DNA of 64,000 nucleotides from Phyllobacterium bourgognense (GCF_003337575.1 NZ_QPJM01000006.1:124001-188000), one strand, 5' to 3'; counted from the stretch's first letter, positions 7,805 to 16,964 are shown. Notes: generated by a model not told the origin, from the letters alone. A program made the numbers and translations.

Positions 7805-7825
7805 TGTCCAAGATGTTCGACAAAG

Positions 7826-7851
7826 AAAACCCGGCGCGAGTGCCGGGTTTT
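7826..7851. terminator. Bidirectional terminator between convergent genes
   Basis: Ten-base-pair stem AAAACCCGGC/GCCGGGTTTT with a 6-base loop, then TCTTTTT on the plus strand and an A-run on the other side. It separates the Tim44-like gene from the oxidoreductase operon, which ends at 7871. Confidence 0.85.
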
Positions 7852-7870
7852 CTTTTTCCGAGAAGGGATG

Positions 7871-10165
7871 CTAGATCAGCTTTTCGAGCGTGATCGGCAG
7901 ATCGCGGACACGAATTCCGGTGGCGTGGTAGACCGCGTTGGCGATGGCCGGCGCGACGCCGACAATGGCGAGTTCGCCTACGGCTTTCCCGCCCAGGATC
8001 GAAGCGTTTGTATCCGGGATGCCGACCGATATGACCTCGAGATCGGGGATGTCCGCATTGGTCGGGACGAGGTAGTCACCGAGGTTGTTGTTCATCACGT
8101 GGCCGTTGCGCTGATCGACAAGCCCTTCCTCGAGGAGGGCCTGGCCGATGCCCATGATGATCCCGCCCTTCCACTGACTTTCAGCGAGCTTCGGATTGTA
8201 GAGCCGGCCCGAATCCAGTGCCGACACCATGCGGGAAACGCGGACCGTGCCGAAATCAACATCGACCCGCACCTCGACGAAATGGACGCACCAACTGTGC
8301 ATCGAGTAGTCGCCCTCGGTCGGTGAAAGCATGGTCGAGATCGTCGTGAAGTTGCGGAAATGGTCATCCTTGTTGCGCAGGTTTTCCGGCAGTGTGTTAC
8401 GCAGCGCCTCGATACGATCTCGCCCTGTGCGTCGCATCACCTCGGCGATGGCAACACTTGAACCCGCATCGCGCGGCGATGACATCTGCCCGCCCTCGAT
8501 GGTCAGCGTATTGGCCTGCAGGTCGCGGAACGGCGAATTCTGATCGTTGATGGCAAGACCGATCAGCTCGTCGCGCGCGGCGAGAGCTGCTACATGCACC
8601 GCGCCGGTCATAAGGTTGGCAAGCTGCGAACCACCGGCAACCGGGGCGCGCGGCAAGGAAGAGTCGCCGAGCTTGACGACGACTGTCTCGACGGGCACGC
8701 CGATCGCCTCAGCCGCCGTTTGCGCGAGGATCGTATAGGTACCCTGGCCCATATCTATGCCGCTGCTGGCGACCTCGATGGTGCCATTGCTGAGGATGCG
8801 AACCATTGCCTCGCCCGGCGTGCGGCGAACCGGGTATGTGCCCGCGGCAACGCCGTAGCCGATCAGTTGCTTGCCTTCGCGCATGGAGCGGACGCTTGGG
8901 CTGCGTTTCGCCCAGCCGAAGGCTTCGGCGCCGGCGGCATAGGCTTCACGCAAGCGGCGGGTCGACCACGGCTTTCTGGCGTGCGGGTCCTCTTCGGCGT
9001 AGTTGAGCAGGCGGATATCCAGCGGATCGATACCAACCTCGTAAGCCAGCTCGTCAATGGCGCATTCGATGCCGAAGGCGCTGGGGTTTTCACCAGGCGC
9101 ACGCAAGGCACCTGGCTTGACCGTATTCACCGGCACGATGTTCTGGCGCGACGAAAAATTCGGAACCGCATACATGATCGAGGTCACCGAGCCCAAAGGT
9201 TCGACCGCGACGTCGTCCATCGACGTCTCGTTGGCACTGCGATGCACGATCGATAACAATTTGCCTTCGCGGGTGGCACCGAGTGCGATGGTCTGCCGTG
9301 TCGCAGGGCGGCCGCCAAAAGCGGTGAAGGTCTGCGGCCGCGTGATGGCGAGCTTGACAGGACGGTCGAGCATTTTTGCGGCGATCGCGGCAACGGCGCC
9401 GTATCGGGCGGGGAACGCCTTCGATCCGAATCCGCCACCGATATAGGGCGACAGCAAGCGGACTTTCTCGAAGGGAATGCCGAACCATTCGGCATAGGTG
9501 CGGGACATGCCGTCGATCCACTGGCTTGGCTCCCACAGGGTCAGCATGTCGCCTTCCCAACGGGCAATCAGGCCATGCGGTTCGATGGGCACGTTGTATT
9601 CGCGCGGTGTCCTGTATTCCTGTTCGATGCGGACGGGAGCAATGGCGAGCGCAGCTTCGGCATCGCCCCATTCCTTGGTCATCATATCGATCGGGAAGCC
9701 CTCGCCGGACCGTGGATCATCGAAACTCGAAATCGGTGCGGTCTCGTCATACGTAACCTTGACGAGTGCTGCGGCAGCGGTAGCCTGTTCGAAGGTCTCG
9801 GCAATGACAGCGGCGATGTGCTGGCCGGCGAAGGTGACCTCGCGTGCGAGCGGCTCAAAAGGAGCCTCTGCCGGCGGTGCGCCAGTCCAGTCGGTGGCGC
9901 TCTTGATCGGCAAGGCGTTGTCCGGTGTCAGAACGAGCAGAACGCCGGGATAGGCCTCGGCTGAGCCCGTATCGATAGCGACAACGCGGCCGGAAGCGAT
10001 CGTGCTGTCGATGACGACTGCGTAGACCATGCCTTCCGGAAAGTGTTCCATCGCATAATCGGCGGCGCCGGTGATCTTGACCGGGCCGTCGATGCGGGCG
10101 AGGCGCCCTCCAAGCAAGCCGTCGGAGGCGTCGCCGTGTTTCATTTTGGTGTCAACAATTGTCAT
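7871..10165 (-). CDS. Aldehyde oxidase/xanthine dehydrogenase family, molybdopterin subunit (PaoC-like)
   Basis: This 764-residue subunit holds the molybdenum-molybdopterin cofactor and the substrate site. An ald_Xan_dh_C domain covers about residues 15-130. The Moco domain follows, with SPYIGGGFGSKAFPARYGAV, the cofactor-contact stretch AVEPLGSVTSIMYAVPN, and near the C-terminus GGKAVGELAIVGVAPAIANA, whose Glu is the expected catalytic base. It is the last gene of a three-gene operon, overlapping the FAD subunit by 4 bases. The family points to oxidation of an aldehyde or N-heterocycle; PaoABC-type aldehyde detoxification is the closest match, but the substrate is not readable from sequence. 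Confidence 0.9.
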   Translation of the reverse strand: MTIVDTKMKHGDASDGLLGGRLARIDGPVKITGAADYAMEHFPEGMVYAVVIDSTIASGRVVAIDTGSAEAYPGVLLVLTPDNALPIKSATDWTGAPPAEAPFEPLAREVTFAGQHIAAVIAETFEQATAAAALVKVTYDETAPISSFDDPRSGEGFPIDMMTKEWGDAEAALAIAPVRIEQEYRTPREYNVPIEPHGLIARWEGDMLTLWEPSQWIDGMSRTYAEWFGIPFEKVRLLSPYIGGGFGSKAFPARYGAVAAIAAKMLDRPVKLAITRPQTFTAFGGRPATRQTIALGATREGKLLSIVHRSANETSMDDVAVEPLGSVTSIMYAVPNFSSRQNIVPVNTVKPGALRAPGENPSAFGIECAIDELAYEVGIDPLDIRLLNYAEEDPHARKPWSTRRLREAYAAGAEAFGWAKRSPSVRSMREGKQLIGYGVAAGTYPVRRTPGEAMVRILSNGTIEVASSGIDMGQGTYTILAQTAAEAIGVPVETVVVKLGDSSLPRAPVAGGSQLANLMTGAVHVAALAARDELIGLAINDQNSPFRDLQANTLTIEGGQMSSPRDAGSSVAIAEVMRRTGRDRIEALRNTLPENLRNKDDHFRNFTTISTMLSPTEGDYSMHSWCVHFVEVRVDVDFGTVRVSRMVSALDSGRLYNPKLAESQWKGGIIMGIGQALLEEGLVDQRNGHVMNNNLGDYLVPTNADIPDLEVISVGIPDTNASILGGKAVGELAIVGVAPAIANAVYHATGIRVRDLPITLEKLI

Positions 10166-11145
10166 GCCAAAGCTCCCGATTTCAGGATGGCGCGTTCAAC
10201 GACGCGGGGGGCGAGTTCGATCTTGTAGTGGTTGCCGCCATGGGCGATGGCGCTCTCGACGGCGAGACGGCTGGCGTTCTTGATGGTGTCCGGCTCCAGG
10301 ACCTTGCCGCGAAGAGCATCTTCGACGGCGCGGGCGCGCCAGGGTTTCGTCGCGACGCCGCCGAGACCGATCCGGATATCGCGGATGGTCTCGTGATCCG
10401 CCTCGAACTCGATGCCGACGGCAGCGCTTGCGGAGGCGAACTCATAGGACTGGCGGTCACGCACCTTCAAATAGCTGGAGTGCCGCGCGGCGGGTGAGGC
10501 GGGGATGGTGATCGCAGTGATCATCTCGCCAGCCTGCATGGCGTGTTCCTTGTGCGGTGTGGTGCCGGGGAGGAGGAAGAAATCGTCGACGGGAACCTTG
10601 CGTTCGCCAAGATGCACAATGGCATCGAAGGCGACGAGGGCAGCGGCGAGATCACCAGGGTAGGTTGCGATGCAAGCGTCGCTGGTGCCGAGAACCGCAT
10701 GGCCACGATTGACGCCTTCCATGGCGGAGCATCCGCTGCCGGGAACGCGTTTGTTGCAGGCGGGAAAGCTCGCAGGGTCGCGGAAATAGGCGCAGCGCGT
10801 GCGCTGCAGAAGATTGCCGCCAATCGTTGCCATGTTGCGGATCTGCGCCGAAGCCGCCTGCCAAAGCGCTTCCGACACTGCGGGAAACTCAGCAAGAATG
10901 GCAGGATCAGCCGCGACGCGGCTCATCTTTGCAAGCGCGCCGATGAAAGCGCCTTCGGCATCGACACGGATTGCATCAAGGCCTTTGAGATGGGTGATAT
11001 CGACAACCCGTTCAGGCGCGTTCACGCCGCATTTGGCGAGATCGAGCAAAGTGGTACCGCCGGCGAGCAGCATGGTTGCTGGCATGGCCGCGGCGCTGAG
11101 CGCTTCGTCGACCGAGCCGGCGCGCAGGTAGGAGAAATCTCTCAT
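10162..11145 (-). CDS. FAD-binding subunit of the molybdenum oxidoreductase (PaoB-like)
   Basis: This 327-residue subunit transfers electrons from the iron-sulfur subunit to an acceptor. The FAD-binding PCMH domain shows LLAGGTTLLDLAKCGV and ATIGGNLLQRTRC. The segment RCAYFRD...ACNKRVPGSGCSA carries the Cys residues that in E. coli PaoB hold an extra 4Fe-4S cluster, which favours the periplasmic aldehyde oxidoreductase (YagS) branch over xanthine dehydrogenases. CO dehydrogenase flavoprotein C-terminal domain from about residue 220. Four-base overlaps at both ends tie it into one operon with the genes on either side. Confidence 0.9.
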   Translation of the reverse strand: MRDFSYLRAGSVDEALSAAAMPATMLLAGGTTLLDLAKCGVNAPERVVDITHLKGLDAIRVDAEGAFIGALAKMSRVAADPAILAEFPAVSEALWQAASAQIRNMATIGGNLLQRTRCAYFRDPASFPACNKRVPGSGCSAMEGVNRGHAVLGTSDACIATYPGDLAAALVAFDAIVHLGERKVPVDDFFLLPGTTPHKEHAMQAGEMITAITIPASPAARHSSYLKVRDRQSYEFASASAAVGIEFEADHETIRDIRIGLGGVATKPWRARAVEDALRGKVLEPDTIKNASRLAVESAIAHGGNHYKIELAPRVVERAILKSGALA

Positions 11146-11618
11146 GACATCACCTTTGCAGCTTCGCGGACCGCCTCGACGATGTGCGGATAGGCACCGC
11201 AGCGGCAGAGATTGCCCGACATATATTCGCGGATTTCATCATCGGAGCCCGCATGGCCTTCGCGAATGCAGGAAACGGCGGACATGATCTGACCCGGTGT
11301 GCAGTACCCGCACTGGAAGGCGTCATGTTCGAGGAACGCGGCTTGGACCGGGTGAAGTTCAGCCCCGGGATCGGACAACCCTTCAATGGTCGTGACGGCG
11401 CGGCCTTCGACCTGAACTGCCAGCGTCAGACACGAAAGCACACGCTCGCCGTCGACATGAACGGTACAGGCACCGCATTGGCCCTGGTCGCAGCCTTTCT
11501 TGGTGCCGGTCAGTTCAAGATGATCGCGCAGCGCATCCAGAAGGGTCACGCGGGGTTCGACGGCGAGGGCATGTGCCTTGCCATTGATTTCGAGATTGAT
11601 GGTGGTTTGATTGCTCAT
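11142..11618 (-). CDS. 2Fe-2S subunit of the molybdenum oxidoreductase (PaoA-like)
   Basis: This 158-residue subunit has two iron-sulfur domains: a plant-ferredoxin type (CDQGQCGACTVHVDGERVLSC, residues about 44-64) and the alpha-helical one (CGYCTPGQIMS and GNLCRCGAYPHI). It hands electrons from the molybdenum centre to FAD. Unlike E. coli PaoA there is no Tat signal at the N-terminus, so this complex is probably cytosolic. AAGGAG lies about 9 bases before the ATG. This is the first gene of the operon, and a MITE begins 18 bases upstream of its start codon, so its promoter has probably been displaced or is supplied by the element. Confidence 0.9.
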   Translation of the reverse strand: MSNQTTINLEINGKAHALAVEPRVTLLDALRDHLELTGTKKGCDQGQCGACTVHVDGERVLSCLTLAVQVEGRAVTTIEGLSDPGAELHPVQAAFLEHDAFQCGYCTPGQIMSAVSCIREGHAGSDDEIREYMSGNLCRCGAYPHIVEAVREAAKVMS

Positions 11619-11635
11619 GGGAGTCCTGCTCCTTA

Positions 11636-11901
11636 GGTCGTAAACTCATAAATCTGGTGAAAATGGCGCCTGAAACGGCAAAAAGATGCGAGGAGAGACG
11701 CGAAGGGCGGGGTCTTTCCCCCGGCCGAGCGGTTCGACATTGCAGCTTGCAGCCGTTTTGGCGTCCGGAGGATATGGTCAATCTTCCCGGCAACATCGTC
11801 GCAAGGGACTTGAAAATGGATAAACATTTCCATCGCCCTTGCTCCTTGTATCCGAAAAGATGACCTCATACCATTTCCATCAGATTTATCAGTTTACGAC
11901 C
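11636..11901. mobile_element. MITE-like element with inverted ends and TTA duplication
   Basis: 266 bases bounded by GGTCGTAAACTCATAAATCT on the left and, on the right, the imperfect reverse complement (CAGATTTATCAGTTTACGACC); the similarity runs about 30 bases inward. TTA flanks both ends (11633-11635, 11902-11904), consistent with a 3-base target duplication of the TNA kind seen in some IS5-family groups. No intact transposase fits inside; the 78-codon open frame across it has no recognisable domain. It sits between the 2Fe-2S gene and its divergent TetR regulator. Bases 11905-12115, up to the TetR start, show no other clear element. Confidence 0.75.
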
Positions 11902-12115
11902 TTATGCTTGGGAAGAGTCCAACGGGACCGCCAGCGTTCGGTTGCGTTCAAGGCGCAAAAAAACATGACATGCTGGTCCCAAATAGGGTATCAGTCGGGA
12001 GGTGACGAGATAATCGGAGGTGCCTCCGTTTCTCCAACATAGCGGCTTGGGCGAGAGGGTTCAAGCCCCAATCGCCTCTGGAGCCGAAATATTGCATCAC
12101 AAGGAGCTGCCCGAA

Positions 12116-12715
12116 TTGAAGGAAGCGAAGCCATCGGCGCCCGCGAAGCGGTTGCGGGCGGATGCTAGCCGGAATCGGGAAAAGCTCATCGGAATTGCTG
12201 CGATTGAATTTGCCGAACGCGGCGGCAGCGCCTCGCTTGAAGAGATAGCGCGCAAGGCCGGCGTTGGCATAGGCACACTTTACCGGCATTTTCCAACGCG
12301 CGAACATCTCGTCGAAGTGGTGTACCGCCGGGAGGTCGAGGCGCTTTGCGATGCCGCAGTGGAACTGGCGCGCAACAACGCTCCCGATGTTGCCTTGGCC
12401 GAATGGATGCAGCGCTTCGTCGACTATATTGCCGCAAAACGTGGCATGGCCAACAGCCTGCGCATCCTCTTCGACACCAATTCCGAGGTATTTGCCAATA
12501 CGTCCGGCATGATCGGCTCGGCTCTGCAGCGTCTCGTCGATGCTGCCGTGGCAGACGGTTCCGTCCGCAGTGATATCGATATATCGGATATTTCTCAGGC
12601 ATTGTCGGGGATTTATTCAGCGCCGGATACGCCCGATTGGCGCGACCGATCCCGCCGCCTGGTCTCGCTGCTGATGGATGGGCTTCGTTGGGGATCGGCA
12701 AGATCCAGACGATGA
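12116..12715 (+). CDS. TetR/AcrR family transcriptional regulator
   Basis: 199 residues from a TTG with AAGGAG 9 bases upstream; in-frame starts further up lack a well-placed ribosome site. The N-terminal helix-turn-helix spans about residues 15-65 (IGIAAIEFAERGGSASLEEI, ARKAGVGIGTLYRHFPTREHL). The C-terminal ligand domain resembles the SbtR type. It is divergent from the molybdenum oxidoreductase operon and was originally its close neighbour, so it probably represses that operon in response to an aldehyde-type ligand (inference). No clean palindrome was found in the remaining spacer. Confidence 0.88.
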   Translation: MKEAKPSAPAKRLRADASRNREKLIGIAAIEFAERGGSASLEEIARKAGVGIGTLYRHFPTREHLVEVVYRREVEALCDAAVELARNNAPDVALAEWMQRFVDYIAAKRGMANSLRILFDTNSEVFANTSGMIGSALQRLVDAAVADGSVRSDIDISDISQALSGIYSAPDTPDWRDRSRRLVSLLMDGLRWGSARSRR

Positions 12716-12716
12716 A

Positions 12717-12766
12717 TTTGTGTGGTTCGCCCTTCGACAAGCTCGAACGCTCACCATGAGGGTAGT
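12717..12766. repeat. REP-type single unit
   Basis: TTTGTGTGGTTCGCCCTTCG followed by ACAAGCTCGAACGCTCACCA and TGAGGG: one arm of the REP core with a 13-base insertion. It starts two bases after the TetR stop. No facing arm was found. Confidence 0.7.
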
Positions 12767-12802
12767 TGCACCTTCCATTACAACAGAGAAGAGAGAACCA
12801 TC

Positions 12803-13480
12803 GTGCTGACAACGCCATCCGCCTTCGACAAGAAATACGCCGCGTTCCTCTTTGACATGGATGGCACGCTGATCAATTCTACGGCCGCAGCGGAACGTGT
12901 CTGGGCAAGATGGGCGGAAAAACAGGGGCTCGACGTCAAGACGTTCCTGCCGACCATGCATGGCGCCCGCGCGGTGGATACCGTGCGCCGGCTGGGTTTG
13001 CCCGGCGTCGATCCAGAGGAAGAAGCCACCAGGATCACCGATGCCGAAATCCTCGATGTGGAGGGGATCGTTCCGCTGCCGGGCGCTGCGGACTTCTTGA
13101 AGGCATTGCCGCCGGAAAAATGGACGATCGTCACCTCATCGCCGCTCGAACTGGCAAAACGCCGGTTGGCAGCAGCCGGGATTCCCGTGCCTGACAACCT
13201 CGTAACGGCGGAGGACGTCCAGGTCGGCAAGCCCAATCCGGACTGCTACCTGCTGGCGGCACGCAAGCTTGGCGTTGACGCGAAAGATTGTCTCGTCTTC
13301 GAGGATGCCGTACCGGGGATTCTCGCAGGTGATGCGGCCGGGGCCGATGTGATGGTGATCACGGCCACGCATAAGCACCCTATCGAGACTGCGCATACGA
13401 CGATGCGCGACTACCAGGACCTGCACACGCAGGTCGATACGGACGGGCGGCTCTCATTGAAACGAACAGTCGACGCGTAG
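12803..13480 (+). CDS. HAD-family sugar/polyol phosphatase
   Basis: 225 residues from a GTG start with a weak GAAGAGAG site; an upstream extension would read through the REP repeat. The HAD motifs are clear: FLFDMDGTLIN (nucleophile Asp18, acid Asp20), WTIVTSSPLELAKRR (motif II Ser/Thr), KPNPDCYLLAARKLG (motif III Lys) and CLVFEDAVPGILAGDAAG (motif IV). The alpha-helical cap suggests subfamily I, like glycerol-3-phosphatase or 2-deoxyglucose-6-phosphatase. Cytosolic; the exact substrate is unknown. It is not obviously in an operon. Confidence 0.85.
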   Translation: MLTTPSAFDKKYAAFLFDMDGTLINSTAAAERVWARWAEKQGLDVKTFLPTMHGARAVDTVRRLGLPGVDPEEEATRITDAEILDVEGIVPLPGAADFLKALPPEKWTIVTSSPLELAKRRLAAAGIPVPDNLVTAEDVQVGKPNPDCYLLAARKLGVDAKDCLVFEDAVPGILAGDAAGADVMVITATHKHPIETAHTTMRDYQDLHTQVDTDGRLSLKRTVDA

Positions 13481-13490
13481 GGTAGCCCGA

Positions 13491-14156
13491 TCAGTTAACC
13501 GTTTCCGATATCCCCGTGGAATTCGGCATCGGGACTCTTATTTGCGGCGTTGATAAAAACAGCAGTTTTATGAAACTGCGGAAGGCCATGACCTGCCGCT
13601 CGATCCTTGAAGGGTCATTCAGTGCCTTCGACATGATGATGCTGCCATCAACGACGCAGGAGAGCATGTCCGCCACATCGTCGAAATCAATCGCGTCGCG
13701 CGGAGGGTGCTCAAGTGCGATATTGTCGAGAATGGCGCGGAACCTGGCGTTCCATGCTTCAACCGACCGCGCAGTCAGGTTCAGGACTTCACGGTCGAAC
13801 TGGCGCTCCTGATAGCAAATGCATGCGATAAGACAGCCGGGGTGACCATTCGGCAGATCGGACATGACCTCGGCGAGGAGCTTCAGGCTGATCAGGAATG
13901 CCTGGAGCGGATCGTCCGAGAGTTGGTGCCCGCGCTCGATGACATCGTCGAATACCCGGTCATTGGCGCAGACGTAGCGTTTCAGCATGATGTGCGCGAG
14001 TTCGTTCTTGTCCTTGAAGTGATAGAAGAACCCGCTTTTCGTAATACCCGCCTCGGCGATAATCTCCTCTATCGAGGTCGCAGCGAAGCCTTTGGCCAGC
14101 ACTGACATCTCGGCGATTTCCAGAATACGTTCGCGGGTTTCGGCTCCCTTGCGCAT
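13491..14156 (-). CDS. TetR family transcriptional regulator
   Basis: 221 residues from an ATG preceded by GGGGGA; the open frame extends 17 codons further through the operator and is unlikely to be translated. The N-terminal helix-turn-helix reads ATSIEEIIAEAGITKSGFFY, then HFKDKNELA. The C-terminal half (GHPGCLIACICYQERQFD) is of the TetR_C type with Cys residues. A perfect palindrome lies 19 bases before its start codon, so autorepression is likely; the divergent homocysteine methyltransferase gene, 243 bases away, may be a second target. Confidence 0.88.
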   Translation of the reverse strand: MRKGAETRERILEIAEMSVLAKGFAATSIEEIIAEAGITKSGFFYHFKDKNELAHIMLKRYVCANDRVFDDVIERGHQLSDDPLQAFLISLKLLAEVMSDLPNGHPGCLIACICYQERQFDREVLNLTARSVEAWNARFRAILDNIALEHPPRDAIDFDDVADMLSCVVDGSIIMSKALNDPSRIERQVMAFRSFIKLLFLSTPQIRVPMPNSTGISETVN

Positions 14157-14174
14157 GATGTTGTCCCCCGGAAT

Positions 14175-14193
14175 ACTGTACCTCCAGTACAGT
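14175..14193. promoter_or_regulatory. Palindromic operator for the adjacent TetR regulator
   Basis: ACTGTAC-N5-GTACAGT, a perfect 7-base inverted repeat of the spacing typical for TetR dimers, placed in the leader of the regulator gene. Confidence 0.7.
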
Positions 14194-14398
14194 TTTGGCA
14201 GCTTCACGTTATCACAGGGGAGGGTTCTCTCGCCACGATCTCGCCTATCCTGCTGAAATAGCGTTGGTTTCTCTCGCCCGAGAATAACCCGACCATGAGG
14301 TTTCTAGATTGCCTGGAACGAAAGGCGCAAAACAGGACGTGCCGGGTGGCGAGGCAACCAGCCCATACCGGCCACTCTTGGAAGGGACGATAATAATC

Positions 14399-15355
14399 AT
14401 GGCCAAATACCGCAAAAACCTGCCGCAACTCGAGGGGACCACTTTCCTCAGTGACGGTGGCATGGAGACCACATTCATCTTTCATGACGGGATCGATCTT
14501 CCTGAATTCGCATCCTTTGTTTTGATGGCGACACCGGAAGGCAGACAGCGACTGAAAGACTATTATATCAGCTATCTCAAGATCGCTCGCGAGAACGGCG
14601 CCGGCTTCATCCTCGACACGCCGACATGGCGGGCAAACCCGGACTGGGGCGCCAAGCTCGGCTATGACGCCGAGGGCTTGCGCGCAATCAACCGGGATTC
14701 GGTCGACCTGCTGCTCGAACTTCGCAAGGAGTTTGAGACGGCTGCGACGCCTTGCGTGATCAGCGGAGCAATTGGACCGCGCGGCGATGGCTACAAGGCT
14801 GGCAACATGAATGCCAACGAGGCTGAAACATACCACGCGGCGCAGATAGAAAGTTTTGCGCAAACCGAAGCGGACATGGTCGCGGCCTATACGCTTACCA
14901 ACTACAATGAAGCCATCGGTGTTGCGCGGGCAGCAAAAAACCATGCCATGCCTAGCGTCATCTCGTTCACGCTCGAGACTGATGGAAAACTCGTGACTGG
15001 CTTGTCGCTGGGCGATGCGATCAACCGGGTGGATGATGCAACCGGAGGTTCACCAGCCTACTATATGATCAACTGTGCGCATCCGAGCCATTTCGTTGAT
15101 GCACTGGAGAAGGGTGAGGCGTGGCTCGATCGAGTGCGCGGTGTCAAGGCAAATGCGTCAACCAAGAGCCATGCGGAACTCGATGATTCGGTTACGCTCG
15201 ACGCGGGAGATCCCGTCGATCTCGGGCGGTGGTATAACGGGCTGACCAGGTCATTTCCGAAAATGCGTATCCTTGGCGGGTGCTGCGGCACGGACCATCG
15301 CCACGTTGCGGCGATCTGCGAGGCTTGTTCAACGCAAACGGCCCAGAGCGCTTGA
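14399..15355 (+). CDS. Homocysteine S-methyltransferase family protein
   Basis: 318 residues from the ATG at 14399 with a GGAAGGGA site. The family transfers methyl groups from S-methylmethionine, betaine or similar donors to homocysteine, using zinc. Visible motifs: FLSDGGMETTFIFHDGIDLP at the N-terminus, CVISGAIGPRGDGY, YYMINCAHPSHF (first zinc Cys) and RILGGCCGTDHRHVAAI (the paired zinc Cys). It stands alone, divergent from a TetR regulator. The donor cannot be read from sequence; the TetR operator nearby hints at substrate-induced expression. Confidence 0.88.
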   Translation: MAKYRKNLPQLEGTTFLSDGGMETTFIFHDGIDLPEFASFVLMATPEGRQRLKDYYISYLKIARENGAGFILDTPTWRANPDWGAKLGYDAEGLRAINRDSVDLLLELRKEFETAATPCVISGAIGPRGDGYKAGNMNANEAETYHAAQIESFAQTEADMVAAYTLTNYNEAIGVARAAKNHAMPSVISFTLETDGKLVTGLSLGDAINRVDDATGGSPAYYMINCAHPSHFVDALEKGEAWLDRVRGVKANASTKSHAELDDSVTLDAGDPVDLGRWYNGLTRSFPKMRILGGCCGTDHRHVAAICEACSTQTAQSA

Positions 15356-15460
15356 ACCCGACCAGCAACATTGTCGGGTTTGCCTTCCTTCATGCTCGCG
15401 AAACTGGTAAAGCGGGGCCGGATCAAGTCATCCGGCCCCGCAATTGCGATGAGGGACAGC

Positions 15461-15955
15461 ATGCAAGACATGAATATCGGGCTATGGGATTTTGCACTGC
15501 GCCTTTACAAAGCCCCCGACGTCGCCGATGCATGCCTGGCATTGCAGGAACGCAATGGCGTCGATGTGCCTGTGCTGTTGTTCGCTGCCTGGCTCAAGCA
15601 TGGTTCCATCGCACTTTCTCCGGCAAAGACAGTGCAGATTATCGCGCTGGTCGACGAATGGCGCGATGACGTCGTTGCCCCATTGCGCGCCATCCGCCAG
15701 CGCATGAAGACCGGACCAAAACCGGGACCTGACAAACACACCGAAACCCTGCGCGACGCCGTGAAAGCTGCCGAACTTTCTGCGGAACGCATCGAGCTTA
15801 TGGAACTAGAAACGGCGGGGCTGGCACTCGCGACGATTTCAGACGATAGCAACCGTTCGACCGACGAGAACCTCGCACTTGTGGTGCGTTATTATCATGG
15901 CTCGACTCTGGATTCCGAAGCGCGCAAGTCCATCGCAATCGTGGAACGGCAATAG
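15461..15955 (+). CDS. TIGR02444 family protein
   Basis: 164 residues. The opening GLWDFALRLYKAPDVADACL and VDVPVLLFAAWL identify the TIGR02444 (DUF2390) family, which is all alpha-helical and of unknown function. I chose the ATG at 15461, 5 bases after GAGGG; ATGs at 15449 and 15470 are alternatives. It faces the GntR gene and follows the homocysteine methyltransferase by 105 bases without obvious coupling. Confidence 0.8.
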   Translation: MQDMNIGLWDFALRLYKAPDVADACLALQERNGVDVPVLLFAAWLKHGSIALSPAKTVQIIALVDEWRDDVVAPLRAIRQRMKTGPKPGPDKHTETLRDAVKAAELSAERIELMELETAGLALATISDDSNRSTDENLALVVRYYHGSTLDSEARKSIAIVERQ

Positions 15956-16056
15956 AGCAAATTTTGTCCAAATAGAACCGTTCTGATTGGCCAAATTCAC
16001 AGAGCTTCGGCGTTACCCCGGAGGCCCCGGTTATGCAATGATGAGACGGCGCATGG

Positions 16057-16743
16057 TTAGTTCGCCGGCTCTGAAGCATGCAGCGCCGAGCGGGCGGAAT
16101 GGGCGACGTGCTCTTCGGCAGCAGCCTTTGCCGCGGCCTTGTCGCGTTTGGCGATGGAAGTGACGATCTTCTCGATCTCGGCGATGCTCTGGACGCGCCG
16201 CTCCGGACGCACCACGGAACGCCGACGCAGCGGGGACGTGAGAACGGTCAGCTTGCTCAGGACACCGAACGCAATCGGATTGCGCGCTCCGGTGCAGATA
16301 CGGTCGTAGAAATCGCGTTTACTGGCGACGATCTCTTCGGCATTGCCATGCAGGTAAGCTTCCTTCAAACGCAGAAAATGGGCTTTCAAGGCTTCGACCT
16401 CTGCATCTGGCGCATTCTCGATGAACTGTTCGACAATCAAGGGTTCGAGAACGCCGCGGATGCGGTAGATATTCTCCGCGTCCTCCGCTGTCACGGTGAC
16501 CACGGCAAGACCGCGATTGTTCAGGTCGGTAAGAATGCCTTCGGATTGCAACTGGCGCAGCGCTTCACGCAGTGATGTGCGGCTGACATTGAGCTGCTGG
16601 CACAGATCTTTCTCCACAAGACGCGTACCTGGCTCCAGCAATCCCGTCTCGATTGCGCGCCGCAGCGACTTCATGATCTTGTTTCTCAGCGGCGCAGACT
16701 CGTGTGTCAGCGGACCGAATGGTTCTATGACCGGGTCGTTCAT
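16057..16743 (-). CDS. GntR family regulator (FadR/FCD subfamily)
   Basis: 228 residues. The winged helix-turn-helix covers about residues 15-80 (LVEKDLCQQLNVSRTSLREA, LRQLQSEGILTDLNNRG). The C-terminal FCD ligand domain spans about 90-215, with metal-site residues in KRDFYDRI and EEHVAHSARSA. Such regulators usually sense carboxylic acids and control neighbouring catabolic genes, but no catabolic operon adjoins here, so the target is unknown. Confidence 0.88.
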   Translation of the reverse strand: MNDPVIEPFGPLTHESAPLRNKIMKSLRRAIETGLLEPGTRLVEKDLCQQLNVSRTSLREALRQLQSEGILTDLNNRGLAVVTVTAEDAENIYRIRGVLEPLIVEQFIENAPDAEVEALKAHFLRLKEAYLHGNAEEIVASKRDFYDRICTGARNPIAFGVLSKLTVLTSPLRRRSVVRPERRVQSIAEIEKIVTSIAKRDKAAAKAAAEEHVAHSARSALHASEPAN

Positions 16744-16964
16744 TGTATCCCTCGCAATGCTGCTGCCTGCGTTGTGTTGTCTGTCACTCAGCGCCGACCC
16801 GCCGGCGCTTAAGCTATATCAGAATCGGGCGATAGTCGCCGGATTATGCTTTCTTTTCAATATCGCGTGCCGGTGTTTCGGGTTTCATACCACGTTTGGA
16901 GCCGCGCAGTGTCAAATCGATCTTTAATCAAATTTTAAGGAGGAGATTACGAATCAATTAACCG

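Noticed and set aside
14194-14398. SAM or cobalamin riboswitch before the homocysteine methyltransferase gene
   Set aside because: No conserved riboswitch core was recognisable; the only clear signal is the TetR palindrome.
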